NCBI RefSeq assembly: GCF_013001025.1
Contig: NZ_CP053021.1
Span: 5,168,361 to 5,232,360 of the forward strand
Source: Sphingobium yanoikuyae
GTDB taxonomy: Bacteria; Pseudomonadota; Alphaproteobacteria; Sphingomonadales; Sphingomonadaceae
Direction of reading: 5' to 3'
Length of the DNA stretch: 64,000 nucleotides
A program made the position numbers and the translations under genes. The notes beneath the pieces are model-generated. The model was not told the DNA's origin and did no database searches. It saw nothing but the letters and a program-made list of their open reading frames with translations. This document shows, one piece after another, positions 25,493 to 33,352 of this stretch. Numbering within the stretch: the stretch's first letter is position 1; the number at the start of each line of letters is the position of its first letter.

Positions 25493-26233
25493 TTACCGGC
25501 TGGTGGCGGCGTACAGGGCGATCGCTGCCGCATTGGAGACGTTCAGGCTCTCCATGCGCGGGCTGATCGGCAGCTTAGCGATAATGTCGCAATGCGCCAT
25601 GGTGTTGTGGCGCAGCCCTTCACCCTCGGCGCCCAGCACCAGCGCGACGCGCGATTCGCCGATCGCGTCGGCCAGCACGGTGTCGCAATCGCCGTCCAGG
25701 CCGATGCGCCAGTAACCGGCTTCGGCAATCTCTTCGAGCGCGCGGGCCAGGTTCACCACCCGCACCCAGGGCACGGTTTCCAGCGCGCCCGACGCGGCGC
25801 GGGCCAGCACGCCCGATTCGGGCGGCGCATGCCGGTCCTGGGTTACGATGCACAGCGCGTCGAAGGCGGCGGCCGAACGCAGGATCGCGCCGACATTATG
25901 CGGATCGGTCACCTGGTCGAGCACCAGGATCGGGCGCTGGTCGTCCCGTCCCTGTTCCAGCACGTCGCCCAGCCAGACATCGTCCAGCGGCTCGACTTCG
26001 GCGACAATGCCCTGATGCGGCGCATCCGACGGCACCATGCGGCCCATGTCGGCGACGTCGGAATAGACGATCGGCAGCACAGGCGGCAGGTCGAGCGCGC
26101 CGATCGCTTCGCGCGTGCCCCATATCTTGCGCACGACGCGGTTCGGATTGGCGAGCGCAGCCGTGATGGCGTGGCGTCCGTAGAAGCGGGGGAAGGCGCC
26201 TTTCGGCTTGCCGGTACGATGTCCTCTTTTCAT
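25493..26233 (-). CDS. rlmB: 23S rRNA (guanosine-2'-O-)-methyltransferase, TrmH/RlmB family
   Basis: This 246-residue SpoU-type methyltransferase has an N-terminal substrate-binding domain (FYGRHAITAALANPNR). The three SpoU motifs are DQVTDPHNVGAILRSAAAF, LVLGAEGEGLR and the knot region ISPRMESLNVSNAAAIALY, which contains the conserved Asn. RlmB methylates G2251 of 23S rRNA using SAM; related TrmH enzymes act on tRNA. It is divergent from the tRNA-Tyr gene 103 bp away. Confidence 0.9.
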   Translation of the reverse strand: MKRGHRTGKPKGAFPRFYGRHAITAALANPNRVVRKIWGTREAIGALDLPPVLPIVYSDVADMGRMVPSDAPHQGIVAEVEPLDDVWLGDVLEQGRDDQRPILVLDQVTDPHNVGAILRSAAAFDALCIVTQDRHAPPESGVLARAASGALETVPWVRVVNLARALEEIAEAGYWRIGLDGDCDTVLADAIGESRVALVLGAEGEGLRHNTMAHCDIIAKLPISPRMESLNVSNAAAIALYAATSR

Positions 26234-26336
26234 GTTTTCGCTCTTTTCACATCACCCCATTGACAGGCAAGCCTCCATTCGCCATTGAGCCGCCTCCAGC
26301 GCGGCGGGACAGCAAATTTCCACCGCGTAGGGCACT

Positions 26337-26422
26337 GGACAGGTGGCCGAGTGGTTAAAGGCAGCAGACTGTAAATCTGCCCGGGTTTCCGTACGCTGGT
26401 TCGAATCCAGCCCTGTCCACCA
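26337..26422 (+). tRNA. tRNA-Tyr (GTA)
   Basis: A complete 86-nt class II tRNA. The acceptor stem is GGACAGG (26337-26343) with CCTGTCC (26412-26418). The anticodon arm GCAGA-CTGTAAA-TCTGC has anticodon GTA at 26371-26373. A long variable arm is present, the T arm is GCTGG-TTCGAAT-CCAGC (26395-26411), and the 3' CCA is encoded. No repeat of its 3' end was found downstream in the window, so there is no sign of an integrated element here. Confidence 0.97.
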
Positions 26423-26507
26423 CTGCCCTCATCGGCGCGCCGCCTCTTTCGGGTTTCCGGTCCGCGCGCCGCTCCAGCCGAGCCCGTTACCGCAAGAGGA
26501 ACGCCGC

Positions 26508-26828
26508 TTGGCCTGGGTCATTCTCGGCATCGCCGTATTCACCGAAATCATCTGGGCATTGAGCCTGAAATGGGCCGCCACCGTCGGCAGCTGGCAGGCT
26601 TCCGTCGTGCCCATTGCCCTGAGCTTCCTCAACATGGGGCTGCTGGCGCTGGCGATGCGCGATCTGCCGGCGGGCACCGCCTATGCGATCTGGACGGGCC
26701 TGGGCGCCGTGGGCGTCATCATCGGCGGCATGATTCTCTATGGGGATCGGGTCAACATGGCCCAGATCGGCTTCATGGCGATGATCGTGATCGGCGTGGT
26801 CGGCACCAAATTGTCGGCCCAGGCGTGA
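26508..26828 (+). CDS. SMR family transporter, SugE/Gdx-like
   Basis: This 106-residue small multidrug-resistance protein has four membrane helices. The first contains the essential membrane-embedded Glu (FTEIIWALSLKWA). Helix 3 carries GTAYAIWTGLGAVG, the form typical of the SugE/Gdx branch, which exports guanidinium, rather than the EmrE/Qac drug exporters. The start is TTG at 26508, preceded by AGAGGA at about 8 nt; no ATG fits. It lies just after tRNA-Tyr. A cryptic longer frame through the tRNA gene is not a real start. SMR proteins work as dimers; no partner is nearby. Confidence 0.88.
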   Translation: MAWVILGIAVFTEIIWALSLKWAATVGSWQASVVPIALSFLNMGLLALAMRDLPAGTAYAIWTGLGAVGVIIGGMILYGDRVNMAQIGFMAMIVIGVVGTKLSAQA

Positions 26829-26989
26829 TTGCTTCTCCTGATTCGCGTAACATGATTCGGCGCATGGCCTGATCGCGGGATCGGGGCGTCGCGCCGCAGG
26901 CTTATTGCCGCAGCGCAACAAAAACGGCGGAAGTCCGTTTGTCTTCGGACAAGCCCCGTTCATTCTTCCCCGGTTACGCTCTCCCCCGC

Positions 26990-29275
26990 ATGACTCTTGA
27001 TCGCCGCGACCTCCTCATCCGCACCCTGGGCGGTGTCCTCGCCCTTGGCATTCCCCGCCGCGCGCTGGCGCAGGCCGACGTCGCCCGCGTCGATGCGCTG
27101 ATCGCGAAGATGACGCTGGAGGAAAAGGCTGGGCAGATGACCTGCCTGGCCGACAGCTTCCGTCCCTTCAACCCGCCCAACCCGGCGGCCGGCATCCAGG
27201 ACGAGAAGCGCCTGGCCGACGAGATTCGCAAGGGCCGGGTCGGCTGCCTGTTCAACGGAATCGGCGTTGCCGGTGGGCGCCGCGCGCAGGAGATGGCGGT
27301 CAAGAACAGCCGCCTGGGCATCCCGCTGCTGCTGGCGGGCGACGTGATTCACGGCCTCAAGACCATCTTTCCCGTGCCGCTGGGGGAGGCTTCCTGCTTC
27401 GATCCGGTGCTGGTGGAAAAGACCGCGCGGGTCATGGCGGTGGAGGCGACGGCGGCCGGCCTGCACCTCACCTTCGCGCCGATGGTCGATGTCGCGCGCG
27501 ACCAGCGCTGGGGCCGGGTGGTTGAAGGCGCGGGCGAGGATGTCTATCTGACCGGCCTGTTGTCGGCGGCGCGGATTCGCGGCTTTCAGGGGCGCGACCT
27601 GCGCCGCGACGATTCGCTGCTCGCCTGTCCCAAGCATTTCGCCGCCTATGGCGCGGTCGCCGCGGGCCTCGAATATGGCAGCGTCGACATCAGTGACGAG
27701 ACGCTGCGCGAAACCCATTTGCCGCCCTTCGGCAAGGCCTTTGCCGCCGGTGCGCTCACCACCATGGCCGCCTTCAACGAGATTAACGGCGTGCCCGCCA
27801 CCGCCGACCGCGAATTGCTGACCGACATATTGCGCGGCGAGATGCAGTTTCGCGGCTTCGTCTTCTCCGATTACACCGCCGACGAGGAACTGGTCGCCCA
27901 TGGCTTTGCCGAGGATGAGCGCGACGCCGCCCGCCTCGCGGTGCTGGCCGGGGTCGACATGTCGATGCAGAGCGGCCTCTATATCCGCCACATCCCCGAT
28001 CTGGTGAAGAGCGGCGCGGTGCCGATGGCGACGGTCGATGTCGCGGTGCGCCGCATCCTTTATGTGAAGACCGCGATGGGGCTGTTCGACAATCCTTATC
28101 GCTCGCTCGACGAAGAGGTTGAAAAGGCGCGCATCGGCACGCCCGCCCATCATGCTTTGGCGCGCGAGGCGGCGGCCCGATCGGTCGTGCTGCTCAAGAA
28201 TGACGGGGTGCTGCCGCTCGATCCCGCTGCCGGGCAAAGGATCGCGCTGATCGGCCCGTTCGGCGAGGACAAGGCCAATCTCTACGGCCCCTGGGCCTTT
28301 TACGGCGATCCCGACAAGGGCGTCGACATCGCCACCGGCCTGCGCGCGGCGATGCCCGATCCCGCAAAGCTGACGGTCGAACTGGGTTGCGCGGTCAACG
28401 GCCCGATCAAGGACGGGATCGCCCGTGCCGTCGCCGCAGCGAAGGCGGCGGACGTGGTGATCCTGGCGGTTGGCGAATCCCAGGCGATGTCGGGCGAGGC
28501 GCAATCGCGCACGATGATCGAGCTGCCCTCCTCGCAACAGGCACTGGCCGATGCGATCGCCGCCACCGGCAAGCCGGTCATCGTGCTGCTGCGCCATGGC
28601 CGCGCGCTCGCTTTGCATGATGGTGTCGCCAATGCGCAGGCGTTGCTGGCGACCTGGTTCCTGGGGTCGGAAACCGGCCATGCGCTGGCCGACATAATGT
28701 TCGGCAAGGTCGATCCCTCGGCCAAGCTGCCGGTCAGCTTCCCCTGGGAAAGCGGGCAGGAGCCTTTCTTCTACGATCGCAAGTCGACCGGCCGACCGAC
28801 GGTGGACAATGGCAGCACCGAATATAAGGCGCGCTATGCCACCACCGACAACAGCGCCCGCTTCCCCTTCGGCCATGGCCTCAGCTACACCGATTTCGCC
28901 CTCAGCGACCTGAAGCTCTCCGACACCGCGCTGCGCTGGGACGGCGCGGTGGAGATCACCGCGCGCCTCACCAACAAGGGCAAGCGCAAGGGCAGCGAGG
29001 TGGTGCAACTCTATATCCGCGACCGCGTCGCCAGCCGCACCCGCCCGATCCGCGAACTGAAGCGCATCCAGCGCGTCACTTTGTCGCCGGGCGATTCCAC
29101 CCAGGTCCGCTTCACCCTGTCGCGCACCGACCTCGAATTTGTCGGCGCCGGCAACCGCCGCCTCGCCGAACCGGGCCTGTTCGACCTGTGGGTCGGCCAG
29201 TCCTCGACCGGCGGCCTGCACGGCCAGTTCACCCTCTACGCGGCATCTCCAACGTCCTCGTCACCCCGGGCTTGA
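26990..29275 (+). CDS. bglX: glycoside hydrolase family 3 beta-glucosidase (BglX-like)
   Basis: This 761-residue exported GH3 enzyme carries a twin-arginine-type signal (LDRRDLLIRTLGG). The (beta/alpha)8 domain begins IAKMTLEEKAGQMTCL, has the KHFAAYG substrate motif, and places the nucleophile Asp in FVFSDYTADEE. An alpha/beta sandwich (KNDGVLPLD, ILAVGESQAMSGEA) and a C-terminal fibronectin-III-like domain (VVQLYIRD) follow. It hydrolyses terminal beta-glucosyl residues in the periplasm. The ATG at 26990 begins the signal. The last codons and the stop lie inside the left 31-bp repeat that flanks the GIY-YIG gene, so the end of the protein has been shaped by that element. Confidence 0.94.
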   Translation: MTLDRRDLLIRTLGGVLALGIPRRALAQADVARVDALIAKMTLEEKAGQMTCLADSFRPFNPPNPAAGIQDEKRLADEIRKGRVGCLFNGIGVAGGRRAQEMAVKNSRLGIPLLLAGDVIHGLKTIFPVPLGEASCFDPVLVEKTARVMAVEATAAGLHLTFAPMVDVARDQRWGRVVEGAGEDVYLTGLLSAARIRGFQGRDLRRDDSLLACPKHFAAYGAVAAGLEYGSVDISDETLRETHLPPFGKAFAAGALTTMAAFNEINGVPATADRELLTDILRGEMQFRGFVFSDYTADEELVAHGFAEDERDAARLAVLAGVDMSMQSGLYIRHIPDLVKSGAVPMATVDVAVRRILYVKTAMGLFDNPYRSLDEEVEKARIGTPAHHALAREAAARSVVLLKNDGVLPLDPAAGQRIALIGPFGEDKANLYGPWAFYGDPDKGVDIATGLRAAMPDPAKLTVELGCAVNGPIKDGIARAVAAAKAADVVILAVGESQAMSGEAQSRTMIELPSSQQALADAIAATGKPVIVLLRHGRALALHDGVANAQALLATWFLGSETGHALADIMFGKVDPSAKLPVSFPWESGQEPFFYDRKSTGRPTVDNGSTEYKARYATTDNSARFPFGHGLSYTDFALSDLKLSDTALRWDGAVEITARLTNKGKRKGSEVVQLYIRDRVASRTRPIRELKRIQRVTLSPGDSTQVRFTLSRTDLEFVGAGNRRLAEPGLFDLWVGQSSTGGLHGQFTLYAASPTSSSPRA

Positions 29276-29289
29276 CCCGGGGTCCCGCT
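29259..29289 (+). repeat. left 31-bp inverted repeat flanking the GIY-YIG gene
   Basis: The sequence begins CGTCACCCCGGGCTTGACCC and is exactly complementary to 29613-29643. It is itself a hairpin: ACCCCGGG (29263-29270), loop CTTGA, CCCGGGGT (29276-29283). The stop codon of the GH3 gene (29273-29275) falls in its loop. It has the look of a REP-type dispersed element. Confidence 0.95.
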
Positions 29290-29306
29290 TTGCAAATGTT
29301 CGCAAC

Positions 29307-29606
29307 ATGGCGCGCGAACGGCAGGGCGGATGGGTCTACATCATGGCCGATCGGTATCGGGGCACCCTCTATGTCGGCGTGACCGCCGATCTTGCTGCCC
29401 GAATCCATCAACATCGATCCGGTACGGGGGCCGACTTCTGCGCCCGCTATGGATTATTCCGGCTTGTGTGGGCCGAGCATGGCGACGACATGCTGAGCTG
29501 CATCGCCCATGAGAAGCGCCTCAAACATTGGCGCCGGCAATGGAAGTTCGACCTGATCGAAGGCGCCAATCCGGACTGGCAGGATCTGTTCGACCAGATT
29601 GTCTGA
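29307..29606 (+). CDS. GIY-YIG nuclease family protein
   Basis: This 99-residue single-domain GIY-YIG protein has the two-strand signature WVYIMA and LYVGVT, the catalytic Arg region AARIHQHRSG, a Glu in AHEKRLKHWRRQWK, and the terminal NPDWQDLF. It has no additional DNA-binding domain. I chose the ATG at 29307; upstream in-frame sequence is simply a reading of the left repeat. The gene, with less than 20 bp on either side, is enclosed by perfect 31-bp inverted repeats. This suggests a link between the nuclease and the repeat family, comparable in layout to REP-associated transposases. The actual role is unknown. Confidence 0.9.
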   Translation: MARERQGGWVYIMADRYRGTLYVGVTADLAARIHQHRSGTGADFCARYGLFRLVWAEHGDDMLSCIAHEKRLKHWRRQWKFDLIEGANPDWQDLFDQIV

Positions 29607-29612
29607 CGCAGT

Positions 29613-29643
29613 AGCGGGACCCCGGGTCAAGCCCGGGGTGACG
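29613..29643 (-). repeat. right 31-bp inverted repeat flanking the GIY-YIG gene
   Basis: This is an exact reverse complement of 29259-29289, starting 7 bp after the GIY-YIG stop codon. It forms the same 8-bp hairpin with a 5-nt loop and could also end transcription of the nuclease gene. Confidence 0.95.
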
Positions 29644-29789
29644 GGTAGAGGTGGGCGCCTTCTCCGATCCACCCTCTCTCATAGGAAAATCCGATCACTG
29701 TGACGGAATCGATTCGTTTCGATCCGCCGCTGCACGGGACTACCCCTTTTCGCGCCTTGAACAGGCAGAACAGGACAGGGGAGAGAAAC

Positions 29790-32054
29790 ATGTCCACGAC
29801 CCGCATTTCCACATTCGCCCTGGCGTGCGCGCTGCTCGCCAGCCCGGCGCTCGCCGCCGATCCCAAGCCCAAGCCGGCGCCGCAGGCCGACACCGTGACC
29901 GAGGCGCCCAAGCCGCCCGTCACCGAAAAGCCCGGCGGCATGACCAACAAGGACTGGTGGCCCAACCGCCTGGACCTTACCGCGCTGCGCCAGCATGAGG
30001 CGACCCGCGCCAATCCCTATGGCGCCGACTATGATTATGTGAAGGAATTCAACAGCCTCGACCTCGAAGCGGTCAAGGTCGACATCCGCAAGGTGCTGAC
30101 CACGTCGCAGCCCTGGTGGCCGGCCGACTATGGCCATTATGGCCCCTTCTTCATCCGCATGGCTTGGCACAGCGCCGGCACCTATCGCGTCGGCGACGGC
30201 CGTGGCGGCTCGGATGGTGGCGAACAGCGGTTCGATCCGCTCAACAGCTGGCCCGACAATGTCAGCCTCGACAAGGCCCGCCGCCTGGTCTGGCCGATCA
30301 AGCAGAAATATGGCCGCAAATTGAGCTGGGGCGACCTGATGGTCCTGTCCGGCAATGTCGCGCTGGAGGATATGGGCTTCAAGACCGTGGGCTTTGCCGG
30401 CGGCCGCATCGACGCCTGGCAGCCGGACGTCGTCTATTGGGGCCCGGAAACCAAGATGATGGGGACCGAGCGCTCCAATCCCGACGGCTCGCTCAAGCGT
30501 TCGCTCGCCGCGACCACCATGGGCCTCATCTATGTGAACCCCGAAGGCCCCGGCGCCAATCATGATCCCAAGGGCGCCGCCGCCGACATCCGCCGCGCCT
30601 TTGGCAATATGGCGATGGATGACGAGGAAACGCTGGCGCTGATCGCGGGAGGCCACACCTTCGGCAAGGCGCATGGCGCCAAGAAGCCCGAGGAATGCCT
30701 GGGCGCGGAACCCGCCGCCGCCGGCATCGAGGATCAGGGCTTCGGCTGGAAGAACAAGTGCGGCAAGGGCAATGCGGAGGATACGCTGACCTCGGGCCTG
30801 GAGGGCGCCTGGTCGGCCACGCCGACCCAGTTCACCACCCAATATATCGACAATCTGCTGAACTTCGACTGGGTGAAGACCAAGAGCCCGGCCGGCGCGA
30901 CCCAGTGGATCCCAACCGATCCCGCCACCGCCAGCATGGTCCCCGACGCGCATGTGAAGGACAAGCGGCACGCGCCGATCATGTTCACCACCGACATTGC
31001 GCTCAAGGAAGATCCCGGTTTCCGCAAGGTACTGGAAAGCTGGCAGAAGAATCCCGAGCTGTTCAGCAAGGCCTTCGCCCGCGCCTGGTTCAAGCTGACC
31101 CATCGTGATCTCGGCCCGCAGGTTCGCTATCTCGGCAAGGACATTCCGTCCGAAACCTATAGCTGGCAGGATCCGCTGCCCAAGGCGAGCTTCGCCCCCG
31201 TCAGCGCCGCCGATCAGGCCAAGCTGAAGGCCGCTGTGCTGGCGTCGGGCCTGACCGGGCCGGAACTGGTGCGCACCGCCTGGGCGTCGGCCGCGACCTT
31301 CCGCAGCACCGACATGCGCGGCGGTGCCAATGGCGCGCGCCTGCGGCTCGATCCGCAGCGCGGCTGGGCGGTCAACGATCCGGCGGAGTTGAACAAGGTG
31401 CTGGCCAAGCTGACTGCGATACAGAAGGATTTCGCGAAATCAGGCAATCAGGTGTCGATGGCCGACCTCATCGTCCTGGGCGGTAACGCCGCGGTCGAGC
31501 AGGCGGCGCAGAAGGGCGGCTACAGCATCACCGTGCCGTTCACGCCGGGCCGCGTCGATGCCGCGCAGGCACAGACCGATGTCGCCTCCTTCGCCTATCT
31601 GGAGCCCAAGGCGGACGGCTTCCGCAACTGGTATGGCCCCAGGGCGGAGGTCAGCCCGGCCGACGCGCTGGTGGACAAGGCCGATGCCCTCGACCTCACC
31701 GTGCCGGAAATGACCGTGCTGGTCGGCGGCATGCGCGCGCTCGGCGCCAATAGCGGCGGATCGAAGAATGGCGTGCTGACCACCCGTCCGGGCACGCTCA
31801 GCAACGACTTCTTCGTCAACCTGCTGACGATGGACACGGTGTGGAGCAAGTCGGCGACGCCGGGCCTCTATGACGGCAAGGACCGGGCCAGCGGCGCGGC
31901 GAAGTGGACGGCGACCCCGGTCGACCTGATCTTCGGCTCCAACTCCGAACTGCGCGTCGTGGCCGAAGTCTATGCCGAGGATGACGCAAAGGAGAAGTTC
32001 GTCACCGACTTCGCCGCCGCCTGGACCAAGGTCATGAACGCGGACCGCTTCTGA
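29790..32054 (+). CDS. katG: catalase-peroxidase with signal peptide (exported KatG)
   Basis: This 754-residue catalase-peroxidase has an N-terminal signal peptide (ending PALAAD) and a Pro/Lys-rich linker before the usual KatG start ([13 protein letters not shown]), so it should act in the periplasm. The distal active site [12 protein letters not shown] has Arg123, Trp126 and His127. The proximal heme ligand is the His in [10 protein letters not shown]. Tyr ([10 protein letters not shown]) and Met ([11 protein letters not shown]) are in place for the Met-Tyr-Trp crosslink, so catalase activity should be intact. The degenerate C-terminal domain is complete. The ATG at 29790 has an AGGGGAGAG site. 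No oxyR is adjacent. Confidence 0.94.
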   Translation: MSTTRISTFALACALLASPALAADPKPKPAPQADTVTEAPKPPVTEKPGGMTNKDWWPNRLDLTALRQHEATRANPYGADYDYVKEFNSLDLEAVKVDIRKVLTTSQPWWPADYGHYGPFFIRMAWHSAGTYRVGDGRGGSDGGEQRFDPLNSWPDNVSLDKARRLVWPIKQKYGRKLSWGDLMVLSGNVALEDMGFKTVGFAGGRIDAWQPDVVYWGPETKMMGTERSNPDGSLKRSLAATTMGLIYVNPEGPGANHDPKGAAADIRRAFGNMAMDDEETLALIAGGHTFGKAHGAKKPEECLGAEPAAAGIEDQGFGWKNKCGKGNAEDTLTSGLEGAWSATPTQFTTQYIDNLLNFDWVKTKSPAGATQWIPTDPATASMVPDAHVKDKRHAPIMFTTDIALKEDPGFRKVLESWQKNPELFSKAFARAWFKLTHRDLGPQVRYLGKDIPSETYSWQDPLPKASFAPVSAADQAKLKAAVLASGLTGPELVRTAWASAATFRSTDMRGGANGARLRLDPQRGWAVNDPAELNKVLAKLTAIQKDFAKSGNQVSMADLIVLGGNAAVEQAAQKGGYSITVPFTPGRVDAAQAQTDVASFAYLEPKADGFRNWYGPRAEVSPADALVDKADALDLTVPEMTVLVGGMRALGANSGGSKNGVLTTRPGTLSNDFFVNLLTMDTVWSKSATPGLYDGKDRASGAAKWTATPVDLIFGSNSELRVVAEVYAEDDAKEKFVTDFAAAWTKVMNADRF

Positions 32055-32058
32055 AAAT

Positions 32059-32095
32059 GAAGAACCCGGCGGCGCAGGGCGACGCCGGGTTCTTC
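32059..32095 (+). terminator. katG terminator
   Basis: A perfect 13-bp stem, GAAGAACCCGGCG (32059-32071) with 32083-32095, starts five bases after the katG stop. Only a short T-rich tail is contained in the stem itself (TTCTTC). Confidence 0.75.
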
Positions 32096-32115
32096 GGATC
32101 GAATTGGCCGGAAGC

Positions 32116-32203
32116 GACCATTTTTTGTCATTCGCATGGTCTCGACGCTCGCCCAATTGCGGATGCTGCGGATCCGGGGCTAAGCTCAGCAAATGATCCA
32201 GTC
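32116..32203 (+). repeat. cassette-like leader, copy A
   Basis: Starts GACCATTTTTTGTCATTCGC and includes the inverted pair GACCAT/ATGGTC. It continues through AATTGCGGAT and ends at ATGATCCAGTC, the first codons of the gene at 32193. The same order of blocks recurs in copy B at 32600-32676 before the next gene. Confidence 0.7.
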
Positions 32204-32591
32204 TATCCCGAACTTCCACGATGGCTACGTGACAGGGTTAAAGGTGCGCGAAGGTGGCGCTACGCTCTACTTGCGGCAAGTAGATGGCGCAGATTTCAAT
32301 ATGATCCTTGAAGACCTCGAGGCGCTGCAAATCGATGATTTTCGGCAGGGCAATATCATATCGCACGTCGATATTATCGCAGGGCGCTTGCTGAGTGCCA
32401 ATGCCCTTGACCGGCTTTATGAGCCGCCACATCCGGCGGCGACCCCGCAATATCACGAGAAATACGCCTCTTTTTTAAATGGGCAAGTGGAGCGGATCGA
32501 ACGCGGGGAAGCTCAGTTACTGGTGATTGTCCCGTCCTATGGTGCAGATCTGTTAGCGATATGCCGACAGGTGCATTGTGTAGCAGCCTGA
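32193..32591 (+). CDS. hypothetical protein in cassette-like unit 1
   Basis: This 132-residue soluble protein begins MIQSIPNFHDGYVTGLKVRE and contains LEALQIDDFRQGNIISHV. It has no signal peptide or membrane segment. I do not recognise the family; the compact alpha/beta make-up and the accessory location would suit an immunity-type or other accessory protein, but that is a guess. GC content is clearly lower than that of katG, which suggests acquisition. It follows leader copy A, and the junction ACGGCTAAC comes directly after its end. Confidence 0.7.
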   Translation: MIQSIPNFHDGYVTGLKVREGGATLYLRQVDGADFNMILEDLEALQIDDFRQGNIISHVDIIAGRLLSANALDRLYEPPHPAATPQYHEKYASFLNGQVERIERGEAQLLVIVPSYGADLLAICRQVHCVAA

Positions 32592-32599
32592 CGGCTAAC

Positions 32600-32676
32600 G
32601 ACCATTTTTAGTCATTCGGTCCAACAAACGCTTTCGACAATTGCAGATATTCGTTGTTTCGGCCTATGATCCAGTC
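32600..32676 (+). repeat. cassette-like leader, copy B
   Basis: GACCATTTTTAGTCATTCGG, then ACGCTTTCGACAATTGCAGA, and ATGATCCAGTC at its end, all matching the order in copy A at 32116-32203. In copy B the ATGATCCAGTC is a leftover: the frame it opens stops after about 20 codons, and the real gene starts at 32703. Confidence 0.7.
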
Positions 32677-32702
32677 AACATCACACGCGGTAGGAATGAC
32701 GC

Positions 32703-33068
32703 TTGAGGATATCCCCTTTCGTTCTCACCGCATTTGCCATTTGCTCCTGTAATGGCGAGGACACACGGGCTAAGAGGATAGCGGCTATTGAAGAGGTCGA
32801 AAAACGCTGTGGCCTCCCTCCTAATACTTTTAATGCATCTCTAGCGGACAAGCCCGCGAATGAGGCACGTGCATGTGACCCGCGTAAGAGCGGAAGGAAA
32901 TGCTATGACGTGCGGCATATCGACTTAGGATACGTTTTTCACAAGCCGCTGTTATGTAAGATGGAATGCGTGAAACGATATAAATCAAAGGACGGGTATC
33001 AGTTCGGTTTGTATCTAAACTCAGTCACGCCCAAGGATGCACCTCGTTGCGATAACGCTGTCGGTTGA
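32703..33068 (+). CDS. hypothetical Cys-containing exported protein in cassette-like unit 2
   Basis: This 121-residue protein has a hydrophobic N-terminus (ISPFVLTAFAICSC) that may be a signal peptide or lipobox. The mature part is Cys-rich (KRCGLPP, ARACDP, GRKCYDV, LLCKMECVKRY, PRCD). The start is TTG at 32703, with AGGA about 7 nt upstream; the ATG at 32696 is out of frame. GC content is low compared with its neighbours and the codon use is unlike katG. I do not recognise the family. It ends before the junction ACGGCTAAC (33101-33109). Confidence 0.62.
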   Translation: MRISPFVLTAFAICSCNGEDTRAKRIAAIEEVEKRCGLPPNTFNASLADKPANEARACDPRKSGRKCYDVRHIDLGYVFHKPLLCKMECVKRYKSKDGYQFGLYLNSVTPKDAPRCDNAVG

Positions 33069-33133
33069 ACTCTGATGATGTCTGCTAATTTGGATTAGCA
33101 ACGGCTAACCGGACCGTCCGCCATCCACCCCTT

Positions 33134-33222
33134 CCGTCATTCCCGCGCAGGCGGGAATCCATCTCCTGACCTTGTATCTGGTCCGACGCTGGCGAGATGG
33201 ATCCCCGCCTCCGCGGGGATGG
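33134..33222. repeat. REPIN-like pair of inverted hairpins
   Basis: Hairpin 1 is ATTCCCGC-gcag-GCGGGAAT (33139-33158) followed by CCATCTC. Hairpin 2 is GAGATGG followed by ATCCCCGC...GCGGGGAT (33201-33220). The two are inverted copies of each other with a few mismatches, separated by about 30 bp. The stretch 33069-33352 holds no gene: it contains the cassette junction, this element, a degenerate third unit around 33270-33300 and the terminator. Confidence 0.85.
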
Positions 33223-33311
33223 CTCTATGAAACAGGTGGCCCGCTTCCCACCCCAAAACAACGTTGCGTCATTCCTGTGCTGGACCTGCGCCAGCATCCA
33301 TCCGCCCCCAA

Positions 33312-33350
33312 ACAAAAAGGGCGCCCTGGTCTCCCACGGCGCCCTTCTTT
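33312..33350 (-). terminator. terminator of the siderophore receptor gene (bidirectional)
   Basis: GGGCGCC (33319-33325) pairs with GGCGCCC (33338-33344). On the minus strand the stem is followed by TTTTTGTTT, a good T-run, just after the receptor stop at 33353. On the plus strand TTCTTTTAT follows. Confidence 0.85.
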
Positions 33351-33352
33351 TA

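Noticed and set aside
26343-26507. In-frame upstream extension of the SMR transporter gene
   Set aside because: It would be read through tRNA-Tyr. The TTG at 26508 has a ribosome site and matches the family N-terminus.
26337-26990. Integration site at tRNA-Tyr
   Set aside because: No duplicated tRNA 3' end, integrase or mobile genes were found downstream in the window.
29680-29740. Possible OxyR-type site before katG (ATAG with 7-bp spaced tetrads)
   Set aside because: Only the first tetrad matches the consensus; the others match at 1-3 of 4 positions, which is what chance would give.
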